Notes under the pieces: generated by a model
What the model saw: the letters and a program-made list of their open reading frames with translations, nothing else
Told to the model about the DNA's origin: nothing
Database searches by the model: none
Shown here: positions 1-8,665 of the stretch, piece by piece
How the letters are laid out: every line of letters starts with the position of its first letter
Position numbering within the stretch: the stretch's first letter is position 1
From: Trinickia sp. Y13
GTDB lineage: Bacteria; Pseudomonadota; Gammaproteobacteria; Burkholderiales; Burkholderiaceae
DNA: 64,000 bases
Direction: 5' to 3'
Assembly: GCF_029522115.1 (NCBI RefSeq)
Contig: NZ_JAKWFK010000014.1
Location: forward strand, 62,001-126,000
Program-made: the position numbers and the translations under genes

Positions 1-39
1 GCGCTTGACGATGATCGCTCTGTCCTTGCCCTTGGTCAT
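1..39 (-). CDS. motB: Flagellar motor protein MotB, N-terminal fragment (cut by window edge)
   Basis: The first 13 codons (MTKGKDRAIIVKR) run off the left edge. The sequence fits the basic cytoplasmic N-terminus that precedes the single membrane helix of MotB, the peptidoglycan-anchoring stator subunit. The gene lies 35 bases downstream of a motA stop on the same strand, the usual motA-motB order, and a GAGGGCG element precedes the ATG. A complete second motB lies at 29945-30931. The identity rests on context and the short basic start. Confidence 0.7.
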   Translation of the reverse strand, partial: MTKGKDRAIIVKR

Positions 40-74
40 GCTCGCGCGCCCTCGTTGTCCTCAGCCTATGCCGC

Positions 75-935
75 TTATTTCGCCTTGACGCGGCGCACGT
101 GCTCTTCGAGCTCGGCGAACGACGGGCGCTCGGGAGAGAACAGCACCTTGCGGCCAAACTCGACGGCGATTGCCGGCGCATAGCCGTTCAGACTCGCGAG
201 AATGGTGACCTTGATGCACTGGAACATCTTCGTCGACTCGGCCACGCGCTGCTCGGCCAGGCTCGCGAGCGGCCCAATCAGGCCATACGAAAGCAAGATG
301 CCGAGGAAGGTGCCCACGAGCGCCTGCGCGATCATCGCGCCGAGCACCGCCGGCGGCTTGTCGGCAGACGCCATCGTATGAACCACGCCCATCACTGCCG
401 CGACGATGCCGAATGCGGGCATGGCGTCGCCGACGCGGCTCAGCGCGTGCGCCGGGCCTTCGCCTTCGGCGTGATGCGTCTCGATCTCCTCGTCCATCAG
501 GCTTTCGATCTCGAACGCATTCATGTTGCCGCCCACCATCAAACGCAGGTAGTCGGTCAGGAATTCGACGATATGGTGATCGGCGAGGATCTTCGGGTAC
601 TGCGTGAAAATCGGGCTCTTCTCGGGATCGTCGATATCGGCTTCGAGCGTGAGCGTGCCTTCCTTGCGCGCCTTTGCAAGCAAGACGTAAAGCAGCGCCA
701 TCAGCTCCATATACGTATCCTTCGTATATTTGGAGCCCTTGAATAGCGTCGGCAACAGCCTGATGGTCGCCTTGATCGTCTTCATGCCGTTGCCGAGAAT
801 GAACGCCCCCACCCCGGCGCCGGCGATCATCAGCCCTTCCTCGGGTTGCACTAGCGCGCCCAGATGGCCGCCCGCGAGCGCATAGCCGCCGAAGACGGAC
901 AACACGGTAACGAGTGTTCCAACGAAAATCAGCAC
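75..935 (-). CDS. motA: Flagellar motor stator protein MotA
   Basis: Proton-channel stator subunit in the inner membrane, working with MotB to turn the flagellum. About 286 residues, the usual MotA size. The N-terminal helix (VLIFVGTLVTVLSVFGGYALAG), the conserved PAFGIVAAVMGVVHTM segment and the LGILLSYGLIGPLA segment are the MotA hallmarks. I prefer the GTG at 935 because a GAGG lies 9 bases upstream and the protein then begins like other MotA proteins. An in-frame GTG at 950 overlaps that GAGG and has no ribosome site of its own. It lies downstream of flhDC, the canonical placement. A paralogue is at 30944-31822. Confidence 0.93.
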   Translation of the reverse strand: MLIFVGTLVTVLSVFGGYALAGGHLGALVQPEEGLMIAGAGVGAFILGNGMKTIKATIRLLPTLFKGSKYTKDTYMELMALLYVLLAKARKEGTLTLEADIDDPEKSPIFTQYPKILADHHIVEFLTDYLRLMVGGNMNAFEIESLMDEEIETHHAEGEGPAHALSRVGDAMPAFGIVAAVMGVVHTMASADKPPAVLGAMIAQALVGTFLGILLSYGLIGPLASLAEQRVAESTKMFQCIKVTILASLNGYAPAIAVEFGRKVLFSPERPSFAELEEHVRRVKAK

Positions 936-1150
936 AGCTGGGATCCTCACAAGGTCGACGGGAGACCGTCGTTAATCTGGTTTACGGCAGACGAGGCGAA
1001 AACTTTGGGGGCAAAAGAGGGCCGGGACCGTCGCGTAAACCAGGACGTCGTCTTACTAGACCGGCCTGTCCACTTGACGGGACCGCAAGCGGGGAGGCTG
1101 GGACGGGCCGCACGCCGGCCCGGGATGCGCACAGGGCGCGATTGGGCGCG

Positions 1151-1732
1151 CTAGGCCGCGAGCTCGGAGGCGCCCGGCTGCGCGAGCGCGACGGCCTGCT
1201 GCGCCTTGGCGGCGGCCAATTTCTTGGTCTTGCCGGCCCGCGACGGCGGTTGGCACAGACCGCAAACGAAGCCGTGCTGCGGATCGTGCGCATGCGCGAC
1301 GAAATGCCCGCGGCACCGTGTGCAGGCCGTCATCTGCAACATCCCTGACTCGAAGAAGCGCACCAAAGTCCAAGCGCGTGTGAGGCTGAGCAGCGCTTCG
1401 TCGCCATTGAGCGCCATATGCTCCAAGTAAAGGCGATAGCTCTTCACGATCGACTGGATGGTCTCGCAACCGCCGTGCTCGGCCATGAAGCTGTAAATAT
1501 TGAAGAACAGCGACGAGTGAATGTTCGGCTGCCAAGTCATGAACCAGTCGGTCGAGAACGGCAGCATGCCCTTGGGCGGCGACGCCCCCTTCAACTCCTT
1601 GTACAGCTTGATGAGCCGGTCGCGCGACAGGCTCGTTTCCGCTTCGAGCAGTTGCAGGCGCGCGCCCAATTCGATCAACTCGATCGCCAGCGTGATTTCC
1701 TTGACTTCGAGCACGACGCTCTTGGTTGCCAT
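1151..1732 (-). CDS. flhC: Flagellar master transcriptional activator FlhC
   Basis: Subunit of the FlhD4C2 complex that activates class II flagellar promoters with sigma-70 RNA polymerase. The 193-residue protein has the typical FlhC core (IELIELGARLQLLEAETSLS, then KGMLPFSTDWF) and the four-cysteine zinc site near residues 138-160: a CTRC pair followed by a CGLC pair. It lies 134 bases downstream of flhD on the same strand and upstream of motA, the usual beta-proteobacterial order. The C-terminus ends in an Ala/Gln/Lys-rich tail beyond the zinc site. Confidence 0.96.
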   Translation of the reverse strand: MATKSVVLEVKEITLAIELIELGARLQLLEAETSLSRDRLIKLYKELKGASPPKGMLPFSTDWFMTWQPNIHSSLFFNIYSFMAEHGGCETIQSIVKSYRLYLEHMALNGDEALLSLTRAWTLVRFFESGMLQMTACTRCRGHFVAHAHDPQHGFVCGLCQPPSRAGKTKKLAAAKAQQAVALAQPGASELAA

Positions 1733-1866
1733 ATCGGCCGTGTGCCCCGCTTACTTGATAGATAGTTGGTGTGTGGAGTGTGTTCGAGCGCTTTTCCGCG
1801 CCAAAGCGTCCGGACCGCGGCGACGGCGACGATGGCCGCGGCGCGTATTGCCGCGCGAGCCGGTGC

Positions 1867-2187
1867 TCAGCCCATCGACGCGGCGGGTTGTCCGGCCATC
1901 AGGATGGCCGAATGCGCTTGGGCCACCGACGCGCTCTTGCCCTTGTCGGCCAACGACGAGAGCACGGCATGGTCGTCGAAGCGGAAACGGCACAAAAGTT
2001 GATTCGATGCGGCTAGTTTCACCGTTTGCGCGAACGAGAGATTGGTGAGGACATCGGCCAACTGGCCGCCGATTCCCATGCGGAACATCCCCATCGCCTT
2101 GTCTTCTCGCAACAGGCGCTGTGCGAGCAACAGATACGAGAGATTGATTTCCTTGATCTCGCTGAGCATTTCGCTTGTGGCGCTCAT
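1867..2187 (-). CDS. flhD: Flagellar transcriptional regulator FlhD
   Basis: Partner of FlhC in the flagellar master regulator. 106 residues, close to the family norm. The N-terminal helical region (SEIKEINLSYLLLAQRLLREDK, then AMGMFRMGI) is the diagnostic FlhD signature. It is the first gene of the flhD-flhC-motA-motB series, and its start follows a GGGGGA element. The upstream 520 bases carry no gene and should contain the class I promoter. Confidence 0.96.
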   Translation of the reverse strand: MSATSEMLSEIKEINLSYLLLAQRLLREDKAMGMFRMGIGGQLADVLTNLSFAQTVKLAASNQLLCRFRFDDHAVLSSLADKGKSASVAQAHSAILMAGQPAASMG

Positions 2188-2708
2188 GATTCCCCCGCGC
2201 TGGTCTGTGTCGTTCGGAAACGTTTGCTCGGCAGCGTGCGACTTACCACGGTGCTGCCGCCCGTCCTCGTGTTGGACAAATTGTGTCTAATTGTAAAAGG
2301 GGTGGAAATAGGAAGAGCACCGCCGGTCTATGCCGGAAATGTCTAGAAAGCATGTAGGAATTTTTCTGACATGAGTGCCCCATATGGGTTTGCGAGCTTG
2401 GGCGGGTTTATCGGGATAAACGGTAAGAAGGCGTTCACCCACCCCATCGTCGTATCGATACAAACGATCCTCGCCAGCGAGGCGTTCGACATCGGCACGC
2501 AACATATGCCGGCTAACGAGAGCGGCGCGCCCACTTTTTACCGGATTTCCCGGTGGAAATAAGGGCGCGCTGTTTCGGCGTGTAACAAGGATTAAGGGTT
2601 TGAAAACTTGCTCTTAGCAGCTGGGTTCGCTCCTGATAATGGCAGGGCAGCCCAAAAGCCATCGGCGGCAAGGTTGCGCGCGCCGCCCACTGAAAGGAGA
2701 TTGACGCA
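2188..2708. other. Intergenic region between divergent flhD and a glycosyltransferase gene
   Basis: No convincing gene is present in this 521-base stretch. It separates flhD (leftward) from the GT4 gene (rightward), so promoters in both directions are expected. Reading leftward, TACAAT (complement of 2290-2295) could serve as a -10 for flhD, but no good -35 is visible. The local base composition is more A/T-rich (about 2280-2460) than the neighbouring coding sequence, as expected for a regulated promoter. The rightward gene has a strong AAAGGAG ribosome site just before its ATG. Confidence 0.5.
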
Positions 2709-3776
2709 ATGCGAATCGCTCAGATCGCGCCGCTTTACGAAGCCGTACCGCCGAAGTTCTACGGAGGCACCGAACGCGTCGTGTCGTATTTGACCGAAGC
2801 GCTCGTCGAGCTCGGACACGATGTCACGCTGTTCGCAAGCGGCGATTCGATTACGTCGGCGACGCTCGACGCCGCTTGGCCGAAAGCGCTGCGCTTGGAC
2901 CCGACGATCCGCGACCCGCTCGCGCCGCATATGCTGCTACTCGAAAAAGTGCGCCGGCTCGCAAGCCAATTCGATGTGCTGCATTTCCACCTCGACTATT
3001 TGCCGTTCTCGCTGTTCGCGGACGCGGCCGCGCCGTCGTTGACGACGCTGCACGGCCGGCTCGACCTGCCCGAATTGCAACCCGTGTTCGATACGTTCTC
3101 CCAAGCCAACGTCGTGTCGATCTCGCAGTCGCAACGCATTCCGTTGCCGCAAGCGCGGTGGCGCGACACCGTCTACCACGGACTGCCCGAGCATCTGCTG
3201 ACGCCGCAACCGCATTGCGAGCCCGAATACCTGGCTTTTCTCGGGCGAATTTGCCCCGAAAAGCGCGTCGATACGGCAATCAAAATCGCGGCAATGAGCG
3301 GCTTACCGCTGAAAATCGCAGCCAAAATCGATAAGGTCGATCGCGATTACTTTAAGGAACAGATCGAGCCTCTGCTGTCGCAGGCGCATGTCGAGTTCGT
3401 CGGCGAAATCGACGAGGCGCGCAAGCCCGAGTTCTTGTCGCGCGCGAAAGCGCTACTCTTTCCGATCGATTGGTGCGAGCCGTTCGGCCTTGTCATGATC
3501 GAGGCCATGGCGTGCGGCACGCCCGTCATCGCATTCAATCGCGGCTCCGTGCCGGAGGTGATCGATCACGCGGTGACCGGCTATATCGTGGAAGACGTTC
3601 AAGGAGCGGTGGCGGCGCTCGAGCGCCTTCCCGAATTGTCTCGCGAAGAAATTCGCGCACAGTTCGAACGACGCTTCACCGCTCGGACGATGGCGAGCAA
3701 CTACGTGAAATGCTACGAGACGCTGCTGGAACAAAGCGCCGCACGCCCGAAGTTGCGCAGCGTGGCAGCGGGATAA
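2709..3776 (+). CDS. Glycosyltransferase family 4 protein
   Basis: A 355-residue retaining GT-B glycosyltransferase. The N-terminal domain opens with RIAQIAPLYEAVPPKFYGGTE, typical of GT4 enzymes with a glycine-rich acceptor loop. The C-terminal nucleotide-sugar domain contains FLGRICPEKRVDTAI and the E-x7-E region CEPFGLVMIEAMACGTPVIA, followed by GSVPEVI. No membrane segment or signal is visible, so it acts in the cytosol or peripherally. It stands alone with its own AAAGGAG ribosome site, between flhDC and an H-NS-like gene. The acceptor is unknown; trehalose/sucrose-type or envelope glycan roles are possible. Confidence 0.85.
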   Translation: MRIAQIAPLYEAVPPKFYGGTERVVSYLTEALVELGHDVTLFASGDSITSATLDAAWPKALRLDPTIRDPLAPHMLLLEKVRRLASQFDVLHFHLDYLPFSLFADAAAPSLTTLHGRLDLPELQPVFDTFSQANVVSISQSQRIPLPQARWRDTVYHGLPEHLLTPQPHCEPEYLAFLGRICPEKRVDTAIKIAAMSGLPLKIAAKIDKVDRDYFKEQIEPLLSQAHVEFVGEIDEARKPEFLSRAKALLFPIDWCEPFGLVMIEAMACGTPVIAFNRGSVPEVIDHAVTGYIVEDVQGAVAALERLPELSREEIRAQFERRFTARTMASNYVKCYETLLEQSAARPKLRSVAAG

Positions 3777-3872
3777 CCCGAATATAACGAGAATGGGGGA
3801 AGCGCCCAATCGCAGAATGAAGCAATACGCTGGCGCAACCTCACCCGAAACAATTCTTGAATAAATCGTATT

Positions 3873-3907
3873 CGCATAGCCCGGCGCTTAGGTGCCGGGC
3901 TAATGCG
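3873..3907. terminator. Hairpin between convergent genes (possible bidirectional terminator)
   Basis: The arms AGCCCGGC and GCCGGGCT enclose an 8-base loop, and the stem extends through CGCAT/ATGCG with one bulged base. It sits between the rightward GT4 gene and the leftward H-NS-like gene, where both need to stop. Neither side has a long T-run, so it may act as a stabilising hairpin or a weak terminator. Confidence 0.55.
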
Positions 3908-3944
3908 GGGAGCGCCGCGCGCTTGGCAGCGGCCAGCGCGTGCA

Positions 3945-4247
3945 TTACTGCGCGATCAGGAAGCGATCGCGGTTCTTGCCGGCAATCCACTTGGGCGGCT
4001 TGCCACGCCCGCTCCACGTGTTGCCGGACTTGGGATCTTGGTACTTCGGGGGTAGCGGGGTTTTCTTCGCCGGGGGGCGGCCGCGCCGCGGCGCTTCGGC
4101 AAATCCCAAGTCGCTGGCGCCGAGTCCGAATTCGGCAATCTTTTGCTTGATCTCCGCGATCACATTGACGACTTCTTGGCGGCGGGCCTCGTCGGCCTGC
4201 GCCTGCAGCTTTGCGATCTGAGCCTTGAGCTCTGCGTATTGGGACAT
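3945..4247 (-). CDS. H-NS family histone-like DNA-binding protein
   Basis: A 100-residue nucleoid protein. The N-terminal half (SQYAELKAQIAKLQAQADEARRQ) is a coiled-coil oligomerisation segment. The C-terminal half has the H-NS DNA-binding signature: YQDPKSGNTWSGRGKPPKWI near residues 69-88, preceded by the basic Pro-rich RRGRPPAKK linker. The size and motif match the small H-NS/BpH3-type proteins common in Burkholderia. The ATG at 4247 follows GGGAG; a longer in-frame extension upstream has no family resemblance and was discarded. It may silence A/T-rich or acquired genes. Confidence 0.92.
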   Translation of the reverse strand: MSQYAELKAQIAKLQAQADEARRQEVVNVIAEIKQKIAEFGLGASDLGFAEAPRRGRPPAKKTPLPPKYQDPKSGNTWSGRGKPPKWIAGKNRDRFLIAQ

Positions 4248-4419
4248 CGTGGTCTCCCGTGATTGAAAAGAGTTTGTTCGGAGGTTAGTCGGAACTTTAC
4301 CGGCTGGCAATGCCGAATTTACCCGAGATTGAGCGAAATGAAATCGTACGATAATTCTTAAATGTGTGTAGACCGTGCGAAAAACCTCATTAGTCGCCCA
4401 ATAGACGCCCCTCGCCTGC

Positions 4420-4960
4420 GTGGCTATTGATGCGAATACCGGGGATGTCGGCCCGGCAATGTCGGTGGACCGTCGGTCCGAATACCGCGCCAACGCCGCG
4501 CCGTCTGTTTCGCCTCAGGTTTTCTCGCTCGCATTCGCCGTTGTTGCGGCCTGCGCGGGCGCGGCCCAGGCGGCAGCGCCACTGCGCGAAACCATCGTTT
4601 TCGTCCGTGATGGCGAAAAGCCGGCTCAAGGATACGGGCAATTGGACTGCCAAGGGCTTAATCGAGCATTGGCATTGCCCGCCGTTATCGCGGCAAAGTT
4701 CGGCAAACCGATGCTCTCTACGCGCCCAATCTATCGATTCGAAAAAAGGACGAAGGCGTGCCATACGACTATGTCCGTCCGCTCGCGACGATCGAACCCG
4801 CCGCCATTCAATACGGCATGCCCGTCGATACTACCTACGGATATGCCCGAATCGATGGGCTCGAAGACACACTGACGGCGTCCGAACGACGCGGCAAGCT
4901 CGCTGCGACGTTCACGCTCGATAGGGAAGGCCTCGACGGACGCGCCAAGGACTGTCCTGC
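4420..4960 (+). pseudogene. Decayed histidine-phosphatase-family secreted protein
   Basis: The reading starts with a signal-peptide-like segment (VFSLAFAVVAACAGAAQA) and then resembles the histidine phosphatase (branch 2-like) family: ETIVFVRDGEKPAQGYGQL and GLNRALALPAVIAAKFGKP. At 4710/4711 the frame breaks. Adding one base there restores LYAPNLSIRKKDEGVPYDYVRP and continues in the third frame through AIQYGMPVDTTYGYA to about 4880, after which similarity is lost. The catalytic RHG is RDG, so the phosphohistidine residue is also gone. A single-base deletion, an active-site loss and a lost C-terminus together argue for a pseudogene rather than a sequencing error. The right boundary is approximate. 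Confidence 0.75.
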
Positions 4961-5022
4961 GCGGCGCTGCCCGATGCGCCATAGCCGTAGTCATGGCAAC
5001 GACGAGCGACGCCGCATGGCGG

Positions 5023-5880
5023 TCAAATGGGCGATTTCATATCAAAGGAACTCGCGGGACAGGGCACTAACTCATCGGTCATCGAGAACAGCTTGCGCAG
5101 ATGATGCGCGACGCCTGCCTCGAAGTTGTTGCCGATGCGCGGCACGAACGGCAGCCGCGCCATCAAATCGGGATTGGCGTTGTTCATCATGAACGGATGT
5201 CCCGCGGTTTCGAGCAAATCGATGTCGTTCATGTTGTCGCCAAACGCGACGCAGTGGGCGGGAAGCAGCTCGAGGCGGCTCAACACGAATTGCAGCGCGC
5301 GTCCCTTCGAAACGTTCGACGTCATCACTTCCAAACAATCGGGAAGCGAGTAAGTGACATAGAGTGCATCGCCGAATGCGCGATCCAGGCGCTCTGCAAT
5401 GATCGCGAGATCCGCGGGATCGCCGATATAAAGCACTTTCGCGATGTCTGCGCCATCGTGCGCATGCATATCGACGACTTGATAGCGAAAGCCCGAATCC
5501 TGGTGGTAAGCGAGCAACTCGGGCACGTCACGATCGATGAGCCAGGCGTCGTCGGCGAAGAGATTGACGATCACGCGGCCATGCTCGCCGACGATGGCCG
5601 GCTGCACGAGCTGCTTCACGGCTTCGGCGGAAAGGTTGCGCGAGTGGATCAACGTGTCGTCGGGCGCGTGAACGCGCGCTCCGTTGGATGTCACCAGATA
5701 AGGACGAATGCCGAGCACGTCGCGAATGCCCGCGACATCGCAGTAGTGCCGCCCCGTGGCGATCACGAATTGGACCCCCGAGCGCTCGAGCCGGCGCACC
5801 GTAGCCACCGTGAACGGGTCCAATTGATGATCGCTGTTGAGCAGCGTTCCGTCGAGGTCGGTAGCAACGAGCTTGTACAT
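5023..5880 (-). CDS. Cof-type HAD-IIB family phosphatase
   Basis: Cytosolic haloacid-dehalogenase-superfamily hydrolase of 285 residues. Motif I is DLDGTLLNS at residues 8-16 (nucleophile Asp8), motif II lies in VIATGR, and motif IV is GDNMNDIDLLETAG. The long insert between motifs II and III is the C2B cap typical of the Cof/YidA/YbiV subfamily, which dephosphorylates sugar phosphates and similar metabolites. The substrate cannot be read from the sequence. It lies just upstream of the BadF-like kinase on the opposite side of a short gap, both leftward, so the two could be co-expressed from the kinase side. Confidence 0.9.
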   Translation of the reverse strand: MYKLVATDLDGTLLNSDHQLDPFTVATVRRLERSGVQFVIATGRHYCDVAGIRDVLGIRPYLVTSNGARVHAPDDTLIHSRNLSAEAVKQLVQPAIVGEHGRVIVNLFADDAWLIDRDVPELLAYHQDSGFRYQVVDMHAHDGADIAKVLYIGDPADLAIIAERLDRAFGDALYVTYSLPDCLEVMTSNVSKGRALQFVLSRLELLPAHCVAFGDNMNDIDLLETAGHPFMMNNANPDLMARLPFVPRIGNNFEAGVAHHLRKLFSMTDELVPCPASSFDMKSPI

Positions 5881-5957
5881 GGAAAAAGCCGAACGATGTT
5901 TTTCAAGGAGGGCGGCGCGACGAATCGTGCGGTGATCGTACCGTCATTTTATGCCGC

Positions 5958-6830
5958 TCAAGGAAGCGTCGCGCGCCGCGCGAGTTCGAGCGCGCCGTGC
6001 GCCGAGTCGGCCTGCGGCGCACGCAACCGGACTCGATGCGACGCCGGGACATAGCCAGCAAGCGCCGTGGCGAGCCCGCCGCACAGCGCGACCGGCATCC
6101 GGCCGAGGGGATCCAAAGCGTCGACGAGCTTCGCAATGTCGGCCCCCGCCTGCGCCAGCAGCGCCGCCGCGAACGGATGATCGCAGTGGTCGAGCACGAC
6201 GGGCGCCAAGCCGGCGTAATCCGTCTGCTTTGCTTCGCAAAGCCAAAGCACGAGCGCATCGCGATCGGCTACGCCGATATGGGCGAGCAACGCCTGCGAA
6301 AAAGCATCGGCGCTCGCACGCCCATCGAGCGCTTGCTGTGCATGGACGATCGCCCGCAAGCCGAGCCATGCGCCGCTCGCTTCGTCACCCGAAGGAAATC
6401 CGTAGCCGCCCGCGGTTCGACACGCGCCGCTTTCATCGAGCGCGGCCGCGATGCTGCCCGTGCCGACCGCCACGATGACGCCCGCTTCGCCTCCATGCGC
6501 GCCGAGCACGGTGGTGTAGGCATCGCTTTGCACCTCCAGCGCAGCAAGATGCGGGGCGCGCGCCAAGAACGCCGCCAGCCAATCGCGGTTGTTCACGCCC
6601 GCGAGCCCGCAGCCGAGCGCGCAATGCCGCCATTGGAGCCCCAGCCCCGCCGATGAGAACGCTTGCGCGCATGCCGCTTCGATGGCTTGCCAGGCGCGCT
6701 CGACGCCGAGCCCGAGGCCCGAGGGGCCGCCCGCGGCCTGGGAGAGTTCGACGCCGCGCGCATCGGCCAGCACGACACGCGTGCCAGTTCCGCCGCCGTC
6801 GACGCCGATCAAAAATTGCATAGTTTCCAT
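5958..6830 (-). CDS. BadF/BadG-type ATPase, N-acetylglucosamine/glucosamine kinase-like
   Basis: A 290-residue ASKHA-fold kinase. The phosphate-1 loop FLIGVDGGGTGTRVVLAD is at the N-terminus, the connect/phosphate-2 region is VIVAVGTGSIA, and the adenosine motif CGGLA lies near the C-terminus. This matches the BadF/BadG/BcrA/BcrD family members that phosphorylate amino sugars (GspK/NAGK-like) better than benzoyl-CoA reductase activators, because it is a stand-alone protein without cysteine ligands for an iron-sulfur cluster. ATGs at 6830 and 6821 are both possible; the family usually begins a few residues before FLIGVDGGG. It ends 77 bases from the HAD phosphatase start on the same strand. 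Confidence 0.82.
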   Translation of the reverse strand: METMQFLIGVDGGGTGTRVVLADARGVELSQAAGGPSGLGLGVERAWQAIEAACAQAFSSAGLGLQWRHCALGCGLAGVNNRDWLAAFLARAPHLAALEVQSDAYTTVLGAHGGEAGVIVAVGTGSIAAALDESGACRTAGGYGFPSGDEASGAWLGLRAIVHAQQALDGRASADAFSQALLAHIGVADRDALVLWLCEAKQTDYAGLAPVVLDHCDHPFAAALLAQAGADIAKLVDALDPLGRMPVALCGGLATALAGYVPASHRVRLRAPQADSAHGALELARRATLP

Positions 6831-7064
6831 GCTTACCACCCGCGGCGCCGCGCCGCATCGTCGAAGTTCGGTTGATTTACGCCGACCGAGAGATTATCGG
6901 CTTCGCGCGTCCGCGCCAATTCTCCGATCGGCCTAGTATCGCCCGGTGGGCGATCCGCTATCCTTGCGAACAATTCGGGCCCTAGTCGGTTCCCCCCGGG
7001 CCTTCGGCTTAGACCCGCCGGCAAGCGAAGACGCTTGCGCGGACACCAGCGAACAGAGGCATCC

Positions 7065-7664
7065 ATGACCGAACGTTGCAACTGGGTAAGAACTCCGGCA
7101 GACGAGCATTACCACGACACCGAATGGGGCGTGCCTTCGCGCGACGATCGGCATCTGTTCGAGATGCTCGTCCTCGAAGGCGCGCAAGCCGGCCTGTCAT
7201 GGTCCACCATTCTCAACAAGCGCGAGAACTACCGCCGTGCGTTCGATAACTTCGACGTCGAAGCGGTCGCGCGCTTCACGCCGGCGAAAGTCGAGGCGTT
7301 GTTGCAAGACCCGGGCATCGTGCGCAATCGCGCCAAAATCGAAGCGGCCATCGTCAACGCGCGGGCCGTCTTGGACATTCGCGCCCAGCACGGCTCGTTT
7401 GCCGATTTCGTGTGGTCGTTCGTCGACGGCAAGCCCATTCAAAACGATTGGGCGCTTTACAAAGAACACGCGCCCGCCTCCACGCCGCAGTCCGACGCGC
7501 TAAGCAAAGCGCTCAAAGGCTACGGCTGCAAATTCGTGGGCTCGACGATCTGCTATGCCTTCATGCAGGCAGTCGGGATGGTCAACGACCATCAAGCCAA
7601 TTGCGCTTCGCGCGCGCGTTGCGCCGCGCTTGCCTCGCGCAGGGGTAAGCGCGAGAGCGGCTAG
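7065..7664 (+). CDS. tag: DNA-3-methyladenine glycosylase I
   Basis: Base-excision repair enzyme removing 3-methyladenine from DNA. 199 residues. The N-terminus ERCNWVRTPADEHYHDTEWGVP carries the zinc Cys and His, the C-terminus NDHQANCASRARC supplies the second His/Cys pair, and the central LEGAQAGLSWSTILNKRENYR is the family signature. Glu38 and the aromatic residues of the base pocket are in the expected segment. It has no operon partner. The start ATG at 7065 places the zinc-ligand Cys at residue 5. Confidence 0.96.
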   Translation: MTERCNWVRTPADEHYHDTEWGVPSRDDRHLFEMLVLEGAQAGLSWSTILNKRENYRRAFDNFDVEAVARFTPAKVEALLQDPGIVRNRAKIEAAIVNARAVLDIRAQHGSFADFVWSFVDGKPIQNDWALYKEHAPASTPQSDALSKALKGYGCKFVGSTICYAFMQAVGMVNDHQANCASRARCAALASRRGKRESG

Positions 7665-7846
7665 TCACGTGGCATGCAGGGACGGGTATCCCCTCGTGTC
7701 GCGGGAGCAACATTCGGGAAAAAGTGCTTGATTGCACGTCTTGGTCTAGGGAATATCCCCGGAAAGCTGCAATTTCGCCCGTGAGCGCCGTTATAGCAGT
7801 CACGAGCAACCCCATCACCGCTGCCGATAGACAGCAAACCAAGATC

Positions 7847-8275
7847 ATGAAGACCCTGCACTTCCTGACGCACCAGGACCTATTCGATCACGCCGTGGAT
7901 CACCTATTCGCGCAACAGCAAGCGGCCTTGCTGCCACGCGGTGGCGGCGCTTACCACGGCGTTCGCGGCGGGTGCCCGATTGGCAGGCTGATCCATCCGC
8001 GCGATTACGTGACGTCGATGGAAGGCGTGCCCGTTCGCTATGTCGACAAACCCGCGACGACCGTTCCCGCCTACATGGACGCCGGCGTCGCGGCGCTGAG
8101 GAAAGCGCTGCTCAAAGCGCGCGTGAACGTCTACGATCCGACCACGGTCAACCTATTGAGCTGCCTGCAGAACGTACATGATGCGTTCGGTGCCTGGGAA
8201 TGGCGCGAACGACTGTTGTCCATCGCGCGCCAATTCGGCCTCTCGGCCACGCAGCTAGAAAAGCACGCGGCCTGA
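7847..8275 (+). CDS. Conserved hypothetical protein
   Basis: A 142-residue protein I do not recognise. Visible features are a short N-terminus (MKTLHFLTHQDLFDHAVDHLF), a Gly/Arg-rich stretch with GACP-like GGCPIGRLIHPRDY, a conserved-looking EGVPVRYVDKP segment and a C-terminal amphipathic region (LLSCLQNVHDAFGAWEWRERLLSIARQFGLSATQLE). There is no signal peptide or membrane helix. Codon use fits the neighbours, and a good rightward terminator follows, so it is probably a real gene. The start at 7847 was chosen over an upstream in-frame ATG at 7724 because the extension is low-complexity intergenic-like sequence. Confidence 0.75.
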   Translation: MKTLHFLTHQDLFDHAVDHLFAQQQAALLPRGGGAYHGVRGGCPIGRLIHPRDYVTSMEGVPVRYVDKPATTVPAYMDAGVAALRKALLKARVNVYDPTTVNLLSCLQNVHDAFGAWEWRERLLSIARQFGLSATQLEKHAA

Positions 8276-8377
8276 CGGCGCTTCGCGCTGTGTCCGGCTC
8301 CGGCCCGCCGGTGGGACGCGGCGCAATCTGCCGCCGCGCGGGGCATGTCCGTTGCAACCCTCGCCACAAATGCAAAC

Positions 8378-8417
8378 GGCGGTGTCGCTTCTTTCGAAGC
8401 GCACCGCCATTTGTTTT
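8378..8417. terminator. Rho-independent terminator, probably bidirectional
   Basis: The stem pairs GGCGGTG...GCTTC with GAAGC...CACCGCC around a TTTC loop. Rightward it is followed by ATTTGTTTTT, a good terminator for the 7847-8275 gene. Leftward it follows rpsU and could also end that transcript. Confidence 0.8.
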
Positions 8418-8452
8418 TACAGCCGCGCCGCGGCGGCAGCGCCGCGTAGCGT

Positions 8453-8665
8453 TTAGTGCAACTTCTTCGGCAGCATTTGGCTGCGCAGGCGCTTGTGCAG
8501 GCGCTTGACCGCCGCGGCCTTCTTGCGCTTACGAACAGCCGTGGGCTTTTCGTAAGACTGGCGTTCACGCAGTTCGGCGATCAGGCCGTTCTTTTCGATG
8601 GCGCGACGGAAGCGGCGGATCGCCACTTCGAACGGCTCGTTTTCCTTCAGAAGAATGGTCGTCAT
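8453..8665 (-). CDS. rpsU: 30S ribosomal protein bS21
   Basis: Small-subunit ribosomal protein needed for initiation on natural mRNAs. 70 residues, standard length. It begins [19 protein letters not shown] and ends with the lysine/arginine-rich tail ([19 protein letters not shown]). An in-frame upstream extension to 8734 is not part of the family. It is a single-gene unit placed between unrelated genes and fliC. Confidence 0.97.
   Translation of the reverse strand: MTTILLKENEPFEVAIRRFRRAIEKNGLIAELRERQSYEKPTAVRKRKKAAAVKRLHKRLRSQMLPKKLH

Noticed and set aside
2371-2562. Possible 63-residue gene between flhD and the GT4 gene
   Set aside because: No ribosome site and no conserved-looking features; it occupies the expected regulatory region.
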